From Micrasema longulum (lineage: Eukaryota > Arthropoda > Insecta > Trichoptera > Brachycentridae): a stretch of DNA of 64,000 nt. Position 1 is the first letter of the stretch. Every line of letters begins with the position of its first letter. The notes under the pieces were generated by a model. The model saw nothing but the letters and a program-made list of their open reading frames with translations. It did not search any database and was not told where the DNA came from. This document shows positions 10,571 to 21,680 of the stretch, piece by piece. Where the stretch lies: NCBI GenBank assembly GCA_022494885.1, contig JAGVSM010000972.1, positions 1-64,000 of the forward strand, written 5' to 3'. A program made the translations under genes and the position numbers.

Positions 10571-10958
10571 GAATTTAATATTATTTACTGACTTGGATTG
10601 AATTGGTTGAACATGATTAATTTGCTGAAATAATTAAATATATTGATTGTTTTTAATTCATTTGTTAGATTAAGAAACAATATTTTAAAGCTAACAAAAT
10701 AGATCTCATTTTTATGGATCACTTACAAAATGTGTTAGGTTACTAATGAGTTGATATAAGATATTTCTAATGAGTTTAAGTATTGTATATATATTATTTT
10801 TAATTGTCTCATCCATCGTGAGTTTGATTTCTGTCAAATATGATAACTAAAAAACGGAAAGATAAAAATAATATAATTTAATTTACTCTCATATAATTTT
10901 GAATTTTCTTTCCTTCCCTCTGTTTTGTACTAAAACATTATTTTTTTAAATAAAGATA

Positions 10959-11065
10959 CCAGTCTCGAAAATGTCGCGAAAGCGGTAAAACCGGTCACTG
11001 GATATTCAAAATTTGTAGAATAAAGTATCAGTCGTCTTTTATTTCAAAAATAAATTACAATAAAC
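10959..11065 (+). ncRNA. hammerhead-like motif, family B
   Basis: Stem I strands are CCAGT (10959-10963) and ACTGG (10997-11001). Between them lie CTCGAAAA, a stem GTCGC-GAAA-GCGGT, AAAA where GAAA is expected, and ACCGGT as a minimal stem III, then C before ACTGG. The downstream 60 bases, ending GTCGTCTTTTATTT, are shared with 13.1, 28.4, 41.05 and 43.1 kb. Helices are well formed but the core deviates from CUGANGA and GAAA, so this copy is probably inactive. Confidence 0.5.
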
Positions 11066-12354
11066 TTCCATCAAGAATGTTCTCATACAAATTGAAATGT
11101 TTTAAATAGAATATGTGAAAAGATTTTTTTTTTGTTAACTCGGTCTAAAAAAATATTTTTGCCAGCGGATCCATACAGAATAACCCCAGATTAGCCTTTT
11201 CTTTTTTTTTTTATTTAAACAATAAAAAAATTAAAAAATATGATATAAAAGTTTACAAAATAAACAATTGTAACCGAAGACGAGAATATTGTTATAATCT
11301 TCTGATATTTCAAATCCTACTGAACATTATAAATTTGTAAGATTTTTACTAATATCTTTATTCCAAAACAGCGTTGTTATAATAATAATAAATGCCAATC
11401 AAAAATAGGAAATAAAGATAAAATCCATGAATCGCATTTCCAGTAACCAATTTCCTTTCACAGCTACAGTCTAGCAAGCTTTTAATTTCATTAGCTTTTT
11501 CAGGGGAACCTGAAAAACGAGTCCTTACCGAGGCAAAGAGAAAGCCATCTTTAAGGTGCTTTTGAAACGGTACAAAACCTTGGCTGTGCGGTGTTTTAAT
11601 TAAAGTCCCCTTAAAAAGCTGTTTTCCGAGTTGGGTAACTACTTTAACTGCATCAGTAAAGGTTTTTACTTATTTACAAAAGCCTCCGAGGAAGGTTTTA
11701 CCTGATCTCTTAAAAATTCACAGCTCAATTACTTTGCTATAAACAGCGAATGAATAGTAAAAAAACCTGCCAAAAAACAGTTCAATATGATTTTGGGGTA
11801 AGTAAATGTACTCGTAAAGTTAAACAAAAAAAACAGAATCAACGCTTTCTGGCTAATTTTCATTCTATTTATATACCGTTAGTCTTAGATAAAAGTATTA
11901 TTTACCATAAAAAATAACTTTATGGTTTTTTCTACTTTTTTAATAATGCGTTTTGTTTTGTTGACAGCACACGATTACACTTTAAAGCTTAATCAAATTT
12001 CGAATTATCCAGTGTCGAGTTTGAGGAATGCAGAATTTTAGATTCATTAAACCATAATGTTCGTAAGAATAAACTACTCCGCTAAATCACAAAAGGAACA
12101 CTCCCACACTACCCGGAATCAAACTGGAGGATGGGTCATGGGGTCGACCACAAACTCATTCGGGCAAATAAATTCAAGATTTTTGGGCACCAAAATATTC
12201 AATGTATTGCTCGAACATTGTAAAACCATAGACCTGAATTTAATTTAATAAATTGGCGAACAAATACATTTACAGATACATTTACATACATACATTAACA
12301 GATACATTTATAAAATAGAAAACAGTTTTATTCAGATTTTATTTATAATTTTCT
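11066..12354. other. unassigned; weak LINE-tail-like start
   Basis: At about 11195-11290 a T-run followed by ATTTAAACAATAAAAAAAT resembles the antisense 3' ends of LINEs in the window, but no protein tail can be read. From 11440 to 12060 the sequence is less AT-rich (for example CAGGGGAACCTGAAAAACGAG) yet has no open frame. Near 12262-12312 are imperfect ATACATTTACAGATACATTT repeats. Confidence 0.35.
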
Positions 12355-12396
12355 TAAGTGATCTGGATTTGTTGTGACCTACATCATCTGACTGGT
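12355..12396 (-). ncRNA. hammerhead-like motif, family C, decayed
   Basis: On the minus strand: CCAGT, CAGATGA (from CTGATGA), a stem TGTAG-GTCA-CAACA, AAATCC, AGATC, then ACTT as the damaged return strand. It aligns along its length and its flank with 55175-55215, which shows the intended pairing better. Confidence 0.4.
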
Positions 12397-12548
12397 GGGA
12401 GACAAACAATTATTTTATGTTGTATTATAATAAAATTAATTTTTATTTTACATCTAAAAAATCACATTTACCTAGCACATAATAATATAACAATACTAAC
12501 AGATAACGGTTGGTTATCGCTGACTGTTATATGATAAAGATATTTTTT

Positions 12549-12870
12549 TTCATTTTATTTTATTTTATTTTATTTTATTTTATTTTATTTTATTTTATTT
12601 TATTTTATTATATTTTATTTTATTTTATTTTATTTTATTTTATTTGCCTTTTACTTCATTGCATTGTACTGTACTTTTATTTTATTTTATATTTTATTTT
12701 TTATTTTATTTCCATTTTTTATTTTATTTTATTTTTATTTTATTTTTATTTTATTTTATTTTATTTTATTTTATTCTATTTTATTTTTATTTTATTTCAT
12801 TCATTTGTATTTTTATTTTGTTTTATTTTATTTTATTTTATTTTATTTTATTTTATTTTTTTGTATTTTA
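12549..12870. repeat. (TATTT)n microsatellite
   Basis: An almost pure TTTTA/TATTT pentanucleotide array with interruptions near 12640-12730 and 12785-12825. All long open frames here, rich in Phe, Tyr, Ile and Leu, are produced by the repeat and are not genes. Confidence 0.97.
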
Positions 12871-13065
12871 TTAGATTTTTTTTATTATTTCTTCAAAAAA
12901 AAGCAACGGTTACATATAAATAAATATAAATATAAAACAATGTTTCACAATAAAGAGAACATATAAAATATTATTTAAAAAATAAATGATAATTACACAC
13001 TTATTGTATAATACGTTATATAAATTTTTCAAAAATGATTTTTGAAGACGTTAAATTTAGTAATA

Positions 13066-13170
13066 CAGTCAGGAAGATGTCGCGAAAACGATGAAACCGG
13101 TCACTGAATATTACAAATTTGCGAATTAAAGTATTACTTGTCTTTTATTTTCTATGATAAGTTAAATTTA
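13066..13170 (+). ncRNA. hammerhead-like motif, family B, with GAAA kept
   Basis: CAGT (13066-13069) pairs with ACTG (13103-13106). Between them are CAGGAAGA (core altered from CTGAAGA), one extra T, stem GTCGC-GAAA-ACGAT, an intact GAAA, CCGG as minimal stem III and TC. The tail ending CTTGTCTTTTATTTTC matches the other family B loci. Of the family B copies this best keeps the 3' core. Confidence 0.5.
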
Positions 13171-13174
13171 GTAT

Positions 13175-14439
13175 TCAAATCTTCTAAATAATGCATAGTT
13201 TGTGGCATTCGTTATACGTACTTGTATTTTTATCAAATTATATTATTTAAAATTTATATAAATACGTTGAACAAACAAAAGAAGAAGTAAGGCGTTAAAA
13301 TAAATAAATAAATACAATAAAATGAAATCAATTGCGTAAAATTTAATGTAAACAAAAACCCGTTTTGATGTTTTGAATGAAGCGTAAAAGGTTTTACTTT
13401 AAAAATTTCAACAGTCCCAGCGATTTGTCAACTATCGCGGTTTTGTCTACGTCGCGTCGCTTGTTTTTATGTAAAACATTGAATGTATGGATATTTCGTA
13501 TCAGTTCTAGCGACATGTCGCACTTTGTTCCGGTGGCAATAAATTACCGGTGCTCCGATAGAGTTTGCAACTAAATAATAGCCACTCGTTCCGTAACAAA
13601 GCTATTGGTTCTGAATTAATCCGTACATGACGTAGAAATGCTGGGTATTATTTACGTGTCCGATACAAAATGTTCTTCACACAGGACGCTTCAGTTGTTT
13701 AATCATTACAAAATTTAACAAATCAAATTTCGACAATATATTTAGAGAATAAATTGATTGATTTTTTGTTATGTTTTCTAAAGGATGGGCCAACCATAAC
13801 ATGTTAATTTTAAATAAAACAAAAAGTATTCAGAGAATTATCTTATTTTTTTATTACGATAGAAAAAAACTATGACAATTATGTGTGGAATAAAATATCG
13901 GCCAAATGCTTGCCACGGCTTCAGTGGCATACCTCTATCCAATAGTCCATATTTTTAAAGAAACTGAGGCATAATTGAGGTTCAATGTCGTTATTGTGCC
14001 GAATTTTCTCATCTTTTAGCCCTTAAATTGAATGTAATAATGTAAAAAACTGCCAGCCGTAATAAAGTAAAACTGAGATAATAGCACTTTTATGAAAATG
14101 GTAAATAATCGAATCCACACAACAGTTTGAATGTTTTTGGCGTTTACAAATGATAAACAATGAATACATGAGTTTTTTTACGCTACGAACAAGAAATTAA
14201 TTGTGTATTTGACCAGTTTTTATGAATTTTACAATACCGTAAGATTTTTCTAGTGTTGTGGGTATTTTTTGCGAATTGAAAAATGCCGTTTCTGTGATCG
14301 ACACTATTTTCAGTGGGTGATTATTACAGTTTTTTATATGAAAGTGATCTGGCTGTTTTAAGCAAAACATTGAATCGACCTTTCTGCACCCGATAACACT
14401 AATATCTCATTTTTTTCAAATTGAAGACTGGCTGTTTTC
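13175..14439. other. unassigned
   Basis: No gene. GC rises at about 13400-13570 (CTATCGCGG, GTCGCGTCGC) without a supported frame. Near 14347 and 14427 the phrase CTGGCTGTTTT recurs, and it is also present at 29.13, 29.33 and 29.55 kb. Confidence 0.4.
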
Positions 14440-14840
14440 TGCAAAATTGTGTTAAATTGTTCTTGACTTATTGACACAGACGTTTTCTTTTAAATATCCC
14501 CAAAAAAAGAAGTCCAACGGTGTCAAATCACATGATAGTGGCGGCCATTTGACATCCCCACGACGTGATAACACGGCCATTTAATTTCTCGAGCAAAGGA
14601 GCCCTTATTTCGTTAGCTGTGTGGCAAGTGGCACTATCTTGTTGGAAATACATATTGTCAGGCTCCATATCCTCAATTTCTGGCCACAAAAAGTCATCAT
14701 TTCGTGATGGCGAACACTATTCACGGTAACTGCTTGGTCGACTTTATTTTCGAAGAAGTACGGCCTGATGACGCCGCCAGTCCATAAACCGCACCAAACA
14801 GATACTCTGCGAATGCATCGGGTTTTCAACAATCAAAAAC
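14440..14840 (-). pseudogene. Tc1/mariner-superfamily transposase relic
   Basis: Minus-strand frames, joined by two frameshifts, show the DDE domain in order. First comes VSVWCGLWTGGVIRPYFFEN with AVTVNSVRHHEM. Next is a FLWPE-type stretch and MYFQQDSATCHTANEI, holding the second catalytic Asp. Last is CDLTPLDFFFWGYLKENV with the third. The HTH half and both terminal repeats are missing or unrecognisable. The family is the insect one with QQDGATCHTA and LTPLDFFLWGY signatures. Frameshifts and truncation make it dead. Confidence 0.85.
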
Positions 14841-17104
14841 AAGTGTTCGTTTACTGTACTTACCTGTACTTTCTATCATAATAAAAACAATGAAGACAAT
14901 TATCTGAAAACTTTTTGTTTTATTGATAATTAACATTGTGCGTTATGGTTAGATCACCCTTTATTTAAAAAAGTATTTATTCAATTTGATATGTATCCAT
15001 TAATGAACTCAATTTTGAAAACCAACTGCTCCAAGAAAAGTTTCGAAATTGAAAAAACTGTGTTTAGGCGTTGTCAAGTATGTGAATGAATTCAGCCAGA
15101 AGAATTTTTTATTAACAATAATGGAATCTGCTCCTTAACATTACTTAAATAAACAGCAAAAGTACATTCCTCCACATACCCGAAACCGTATTTAAGACCG
15201 TTGGTCTTTCTATCTGTCACTCAAAGAAAAAGCGATGTTTTTTGTCTCAATGCCACGTCCGCAGGAAAAATAAGTTTTTCAGTTTCCCCACCAAATATGA
15301 TTTTGTTTATTTGAAATCACTCTGTATGTATGGATATATTTATATTCCAAACACAATGCATACGTTGGATATTTATTAAAGAAAACTGTTATTGCTTTAT
15401 AGAATAGTCAGTACAGTCGATTTATTACGAAAGTGGTCTTCTTGTATTTAGGTACTTGATCGATATTTGAAAAACAGACAGAGAAATACTATTGAGAAGG
15501 GAATGTGAAATTAAACGAAATAATAAAAGATGTATATTATCCCCTCCAGGTCTAAAGGGAATGTTAGCAGTAGCCCTGGTTCCATATTTTATAAATAACT
15601 TTTATATTATTCATCAAATTCATTTCATTTTTTGCACAATGTTAAACATGTATCAAAGTTATTAAAATATTTTTTGCCGAATTATTTTAAAAACAATTCA
15701 CATTTGTTTTTGCTTTCCCCTCGTACATTTGTACATGTTTAGCAAACATCATAATTCATTGCCCTACAGTTCAATTATCTTTGAGATGTTTGTCAGTTTG
15801 CTCATATTTATGCTCTCTGCTATTTAGTCACTTTTTTCCAGCTATATCCACGAAAATCCGGATTTCATGCTTAATATTTTACATGCATTCTCCTTTTTAA
15901 CTCCTCGATGTTCTACTTTGCTATTGGTTGGCATTATATCAGTGCTGTTGAACGTGTAACAGCGAGAGCAGCGCGATTTATGGCATCCTCTCAAAACAGC
16001 ATTATATGAAAAAATGTATGAATTTCTCAGAAAAATCTTAATATTATAAAACAATTTTGTGAAAAATCATAATAATATTTGTTTGTTTTTTTTGTCTTAA
16101 AATAAACACTTAGGAACTTGTGGATTTTTTTCTTATTCAGGCTTGAAAGGTTAAACGGGTGGTCAATTTCTGGGAAGGTCGACATTAAATATTGATTTTA
16201 AAAGTGCTTTGCACTAAAGCATTTTGCTGTTCACGGCGGTAAACCTGGCTTAAACACCTAATTTTAGAAGAATATAAGTTTTAAAATAATTCCAAATAAA
16301 GAATTAAAAAAAAGAAAACGAATCACAATAAAAAATTCCAGCCCAACCAGGAATTAAATTTTTAAAATATTTTTGTGCACACGTGAATATTTAAAAATTT
16401 TGCAGTAGGATGAAATATCTCAAAAACGCACGCAAAAATAAATAAAAAATGTTAAAAATAGTATTCATTTTAAAATCGTAAATAATGACGTCACTCCTTA
16501 TATCTACGCGTAGGATTTCCGGTTTCCGCTTTAAAGCCCTTGCGCCTTGTAAGAAACGTCTTGACCATAGAAAAAAAGAGTATAATTTGTATAATTTGAC
16601 ATTTCAACCAGAGATTTTGTCAACTTTCTAGGTTTTTCTAAATCGAAACGTTTGTGAAAACAACCATAACATAGAAATGAGCAAATTACGATCAACTAAA
16701 TAAAGTAATCAATGCAATATTCCATAGATTCTTGTCAGGTCAGTGAAAATAAGAACGCCAACCGTTTTATGACATTACTACTGAAAAGTGACATACTGAT
16801 TACAGTCATTTGGCGCGGTATTTGATGAATGTAACTTTAAAAAATCATATTTTTGTAAATAACGCACAAAAAATATATATTTTTACTTAGTTAAATAGTA
16901 CACTAATAGAAAACAGTGGAATTCCTCATTGTACATTTAATGTTAAATGAATTAATAGTTTTAAGACATGAGCAAAAATATTTTTTTAATACAATGATGT
17001 TTGTGCTTAATACTGCTGACTCTAAAAATATGTTCTACGCCATTCAGTTTACTGACAAAAAATATTTATAAAAAAATACAATATTATAAAGCAACAAGCC
17101 GTTT
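14841..17104. other. unassigned AT-rich DNA
   Basis: No gene or recognisable element. At 16480-16560 a short less AT-rich patch has CTACGCGTAGG. The minus-strand frame at 15842-16054 has no motif and is treated as chance. Confidence 0.45.
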
Positions 17105-18155
17105 TTATTTATTATTATTTTTTTATTATTTTATTATTTTTGTTATTTAACAATAAACACAATTGATAAAACAGAGTTTAAAAAAAAAAGGCATAATTAC
17201 ATAGCAATGAAATACATATTAATACTAAAAATAGTCAACGAAAAAATCTCACAAAGGCATGGCCTGTTTGTGGGGTATACAATAAAAATTTTAATGAATT
17301 TTCGCTCCTGTAATAAATAATGGACAGTTATAATATTTTTGTGTAACTTATGTTAGAAAAAATAAAATATTCTGGAAAAGATAAAATGGTACTTTTTTAA
17401 TAGTAATTAAAAAAGGATATAAAAAAAATATTTAAAAAAAACACAAATATTCCTTATTATTAAAGGGCAACAAAATTAATCATTGAAAAAAAGAGTTCAT
17501 ATCTTTAGTTTGAATCCAGGATAACGCATGTTTTTTTAAAAGAAGGAAAATTTTGAAAGTTTGGAATCAATGAAATATTATCAGTAAAAAAGGAATTAAA
17601 AATTTTTGGGCCTATAAAATATAAAAAAAGAAATAGAAGAAAAGAAATACCAAATTTTACAATGTGGTATTTCTAACACACGATTCCTTCTTTGACTTGA
17701 TCTATTTGAATTACTTGTAAATAAATTTTCGTTCTTAAATACATATTTTATACATTGAAAACAATATATTTGTCTATAATCTAAAAGCTTACCTTCTTGG
17801 AACAATTGAAAAGAAGGAAAAGTGCGATTTTTGCGAAGCATTATTTTTTATTTAATTTTTTGAACAGTTTCTAATGGTTTAATATGTTTGCTGTAAATTC
17901 CCCCCCATCTAATTATTCCATAAGAAAGCGATGACTGTACAAGTGCATAATAAACCATTTAAATCGTATTTAGCTGGGCGTAAATACTTAGTATTTTGAA
18001 CACAAAGGTTAAATAACTTAGTTTATTAACAATTAATTCAAGATGATTAGTCCATTTAAGTTGACAGTTAATTATTATTCCCAGGTATTTTATGCAAGAT
18101 ATTTTATTGGAAGATAACGTTAAATCTAAGCACCGAATAGTGTGTTTTTAATAGT
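17105..18155 (-). pseudogene. LINE reverse transcriptase, C-terminal third and 3' end
   Basis: Reading down the minus strand from about 18155: ISCIKYLGIIINCQLKW and HLELIVNKLSYL, the usual KYLG..ID..L.W..H region after the RT palm. Then MVYYALVQSSLSYGIIRWGG and IKPLETVQK, the thumb. Then a longer open piece at 17841-17596 beginning MLRKNRTFPSFQLF. The rest to 17105 is an AT-rich untranslated region ending in an A-rich tail (T-rich on the plus strand). Stops occur near 17950 and 17860. The pattern fits the jockey/CR1 group. Catalytic motifs further 5' are missing. Confidence 0.8.
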
Positions 18156-18960
18156 TGCGGAACTCAGTTACGCAAAAACATCATAACAGACACCCAATTT
18201 AAAGTTTAAATTGCCTTATTTATTTTTAAAAGGCATTTGGTCACAGGTTTTACTACGTTGATTGCCTTCTAAATTGGCTTAAAATTCCCAGGGTGTTAGG
18301 ATTTCCCATTTAGATTTTTCTACATTTACCACCGCAGTGATAACTATATACTTAAATTAAATATCTATAAAGAACGTGAAACATGAACAAACCCTTATTG
18401 AAGTTTTAAGTTGTGACGCGAAAAATTATTTTTCGCAACAATCAGGAAGTTAAAAAAAACATTATTATTTATTTACCTTTTTTCGGAAATGTATCCCATA
18501 GGATACACATGATTTCATTTTTTTTTCATAAACTGAATACGAGTAAAAAAGTATGCTTTTTGAGTGTCATTTAATATAATTAGCTTTTTTACAAATGTTC
18601 CAACGCAAGAATTAAAAATGGCCTTAGATAATCACATAATTAACCAAAAACATTAATCCCGTAGATAAATTAAAAATATAAAACATTTTAGAACTTTGTA
18701 TTGACCAAAACCTTTTTTAAATTCAATGATTAATTTTATATACAACTTCGTGGATAATCGATGGGGAGTCCTATCTCGCCTTTACTAGCAGAGTTTTTTT
18801 ATGGACTTTATTGAAAATAAAATAGGTAACTTAAAAATATTTCAATATGTTGAATTCTATTACCAATATGTCGAGGACATGCTTATTTTATGGTTTGGTA
18901 CATAACGCCAGCTTGATATGTTTCTTCAAGAATAAAACCCAGTAAATAAAACATTTAAAA
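18156..18960. other. unassigned
   Basis: No gene. Short pieces near 18740-18900 (GGGGAGTCCTATCTCGCC and TATGTCGAGGACATGCTTA) look like decayed PLE or LINE reverse-transcriptase codons (a GSPLSP-like and a YVEDML-like phrase), but too little remains to name the element. Confidence 0.35.
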
Positions 18961-19491
18961 ATAAAACAATGACAAAGGCCAGAAGATCAATGGAGTTGTA
19001 ATCGACAATATCAGGTACGCCGACGACACTGTTTTGCTGGCGGATACCATTGCCGATCTTCAGAAGTTGTTAAATAGTGTGGATGCATTTGGCAAACAAC
19101 TGGGTTTAACAATTAATGTTGGCAAAACAAAATGAATAACGCTTGGCCGCTTTAATTACTTCGCATACTCTCTCAAAATAAAAAGTTTTGAGATTGAAAA
19201 GGTGGACAAATTTAAATACCTCGGCAGCATTCTAACAAAAACCCTCGACCCAGACATAGAAATTGAATGCAGAATTGAGACAGCAAGAGCTGCTTTTAAT
19301 AAAATGAAATCCCTCTTCTGCAATGCCAATCTCAACTTGAAAATAAGGCAAAGATTGGTAAAATGTTATGTTTGGTTAATATTGTTGTATGGCTGTGAGA
19401 CCTGGACTCTGACAGTGAACACTATGAATAAACTAGAGGCTTTTGAGATGTGGTTGCATCGCAGAATGTTTAAGATATCTTGGACAGACCT

Positions 19492-19504
19492 GATATCGAA
19501 CTCA
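19492..19504. repeat. target-site duplication, left copy
   Basis: GATATCGAACTCA at 19492-19504 is repeated exactly at 20463-20475, right after the poly(A) of the inserted LINE. This 13-bp duplication is the product of target-primed reverse transcription. Confidence 0.92.
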
Positions 19505-20462
19505 CGGCGGCATTCGTTCCTTTTGAGAGTGATAAAGAATTACCAGGCAGAACATTTAAATTAGATAATTTCTGCTCAGTTTTCCAGGCTGAACTACTCG
19601 CAATACGAGAAGCTCTCGAATGGTTATTAAAGAAACCACCAGAGAGATGGGTTATTGCAAAAATATTATCAGATTGTCGTTCGGGCGTTCAAGCTATAAC
19701 AGATACTCGGTCGGTAAATCCATTCATTGTAGATATTCAGAGTAAAATTAAGCATCTAAAAATAAGAGGGATGAACATTCAAATATGCTGGATAAGAGGA
19801 CATGCTGGTATCGTAGGAAATGAGAGAGCGGATGAACGAGCAAGAGCCGCAACTTGTAAAAGAACGGCACCTTTCTTCTCAGAATTTCCCCTTAGCTTTG
19901 CTAAACGCTGTATAAAACAAAATACGCAGCAGTGTTGGGAGAATCATTACCGCGCTTCTTCTGCAGGTAAAATCACTAAAATGTTTTCCCAACGCTGGCT
20001 GATGCAGCAAACTTCCGTCGTCATCACCAAAGTACTTTCGAAACGACCCAAATTTTTACCGGACGCGGAGTTATGAGAAGTTACCTATATAGGTTTAAAT
20101 TAAGGAATGATGACTATTGTCCATGCGATGATATTTCTTCACAGAGTATCGAACATCTGTTATTTCAGTGCCCATTTTTCAGTTTACAACGCCATAATCT
20201 TGAAGCAGAATGCGGGAAAGATGGAATATCCTTAACAGATATCCACACTGTAGTTAAAAGTAGTTATCATGCGCCATTGTTCTTGAACTTTGCAACAATG
20301 GTGATTGGACTCATAAAGGTAATAAACCAAAATCAGTGATCGAACATCCCATTTCCAAGACAAACAAAAACTTTTTTTTTTTTCCGAGTACCTTAGCCTT
20401 GTACATGACACGTAAGGCTACTAAATACAGGAGTCCAAATATATATAAAAAAAAAAAAAAAA
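19505..20462 (+). mobile_element. R1/LOA-like LINE fragment: RNase H, Cys/His knuckle, poly(A)
   Basis: A 5'-truncated insertion. The frame to 20076 is an RNase H domain: FQAELLAIREALEWL (catalytic Glu), ILSDCRSGVQAI (Asp) and CWIRGHAGIVGNERADERAR (His and Asp). An overlapping frame from 20073 to 20339 gives RSYLYRFKLRNDDYCPCD, then SIEHLLFQCPFF, the C-terminal CxC...HxxxxC knuckle typical of LINE ORF2 proteins with RNase H. A 120-bp 3' region and a poly(A) run at 20445-20462 follow. All visible catalytic residues are present, with only one frame change between the two parts, so the insertion is relatively young. It lies within an RTE-like LINE. Confidence 0.9.
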
Positions 20463-20475
20463 GATATCGAACTCA
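20463..20475. repeat. target-site duplication, right copy
   Basis: Exact second copy of GATATCGAACTCA. The host LINE frame continues from here with codons in the phase left at 19504. Confidence 0.92.
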
Positions 20476-20984
20476 GAAGTCTTAAATATAGCTAGAACAA
20501 ACCAAGAACTCTAAACCACATCTGAGGCATATACTGCGTGGAGAAAAGTACCACTTGCTTCATTTAATTTTGAAAAGCAAGATTGAGGGTCACAGAGTTG
20601 CTGGAAGAAGACAGATGTCCTGGCTGCGAAATATACGAGACTGGACTGGCTTCAGGACTGTGGAGCAGATTTTCCGGGCAGCACAGGACAGGGAGACTTT
20701 TGCCAGAGTGATTGCCAACGTTGGGGATACCTGACAGGGCACTAAGAGAAGAAGAAGAAATAAGTTTATAATAAAATCAATTCAATTCACAAGGGAGTTA
20801 TGAGGGGAAATAATGTCTTCTTAGACCTTACATGAAATATGGAATCAAGCAAAATAAATTTTAATATTTTTAAGGAACCAATACCAACCAGTGATACCAC
20901 TAAACATAATAATTCTCGACATCATATTTCACATGAACTGTCTGTATTTTATTCCTTAATTCATTGGCTGTTATTCGTAATACT

Positions 20985-21295
20985 TCTTCTTTCTGTGCCA
21001 TATCAGGTCTCCTCGACGTTGGCGATCACTCTAGAGTAGGCATTCCGGTCCTGCGCCAACTGGAACAGCGCCTCAACCCCACGCACTCCCGTCCAGTCGC
21101 GGATGTTTCTCAGCCAGGACATCTTATCTTCGGTTGACATATTTTTATAAGCAATTACTGTGTTGAGTGCTCCATTCATTTTGTTGCCCGCATTCACTCT
21201 CCTTTCAACATCTTTTTCTACTCTTCCATCCCTTGAAAACATGCTCCCTAGATACCCAAATTCTTCTTCCTGTTCCAAGACATTCGTTGCTTACA
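20985..21295 (-). pseudogene. RTE-like LINE, C-terminal relic
   Basis: The minus frame 21278-21003 reads EEFGYLGSMFSRDGRVEKDV, RRVNAGNKMNGALNTVIAYK, then jumps to MSWLRNIRDWTGVRGVEALF and SRVIANVEET with a stop. The jump marks an internal deletion, because the thumb region seen in the 19-kb copy is absent. It ends in an AGAAGAAG tail at about 20988. Compared with 52.8 kb, which has EKEFVYLESMFLRDGRVEK, it belongs to the same family. Confidence 0.82.
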
Positions 21296-21335
21296 TTAAA
21301 TACCATCACTTATAATACTGATTAGTAATAAACAT

Positions 21336-21582
21336 GTTGGTTTTGTGGTGTAATTGTCAGCGCGTCAGCCTACCATGCAAGAGGTCTCGGGTTCGATACC
21401 AGACATGGTTGATATGTGTTTTTACACTAAACATATTTCGTAGGCCCTGAAATGGTACTTGAGGTATGAGACTGGTAATCTTACCTTTATGTAACAAAAA
21501 TGATCAAGATATGCTGCGATTAATGTGCCGATGCAGTGCTCCACACATCATTAGATGCGGAAAGGGAATGATGATGATGACA
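21336..21582 (+). mobile_element. SINE family 2, best-preserved copy
   Basis: The tRNA-like head has GTGGTGTAATTGTCAGCGCG (A-box region) and GGTTCGATACC (B box, 21390-21400). The body includes ATGTAACAAAAATGATCAAG and GTGCCGATGCAGTGCTCC. The 3' end is AATGATGATGATGAC, a (GAT)n-type tail. Other copies are at 7.7, 10.1, 57.9 and 62.9 kb, with fragments at 9.5, 35.0 and 61.8 kb. Confidence 0.85.
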
Positions 21583-21680
21583 ATGAGTTGAAAAACCCGC
21601 CCTGACTAATACTTTTTTTTCAAAGGCATTTTTTTATATACACTTAATATATCATCAATCAAATCATCAAACTGCTATCC
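21583..21680 (+). repeat. 95-bp dispersed repeat, copy 1
   Basis: GAGTTGAAAAACCCGCCCTG through ATATCATCAATCAAATCATC matches 35455-35550 closely and in the same orientation. It starts at the end of the SINE, so a SINE landed at its edge. Non-coding and unclassified. Confidence 0.75.

Larger units (their letters stand above)
18985..20760 (+). pseudogene. RTE-like LINE, split by a second LINE
   Basis: The 5' piece (about 18985-19504) reads IRYADDTVLLADTIADLQKL, the RT catalytic YADD box, then LGLTINVGKTK, a stop, and from 19202 KFKYLGSILTK, IECRIETARAAFNKMKSL, LLYGCETWTL and LEAFEMWLHRRMFKISW. The 3' piece (20463-20760) resumes the same frame with EVLNIARTNQEL and, after a frameshift, MSWLRNIRDWTGF and ARVIANVGDT followed by a stop. 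It ends in a GAAGAAGAAG tail. The gap is filled by the insertion at 19505-20462. The order YADD, KYLG, YGCETWTL, RM..ISW and RVIANV fits RTE-type elements. It is 5'-truncated and has stops, so it is dead. Confidence 0.88.

Noticed and set aside
12510..12966. Three overlapping long frames rich in Phe, Tyr, Leu and Ile
   Set aside because: They are read through the (TATTT)n microsatellite, whose 5-base period keeps frames open. No gene.
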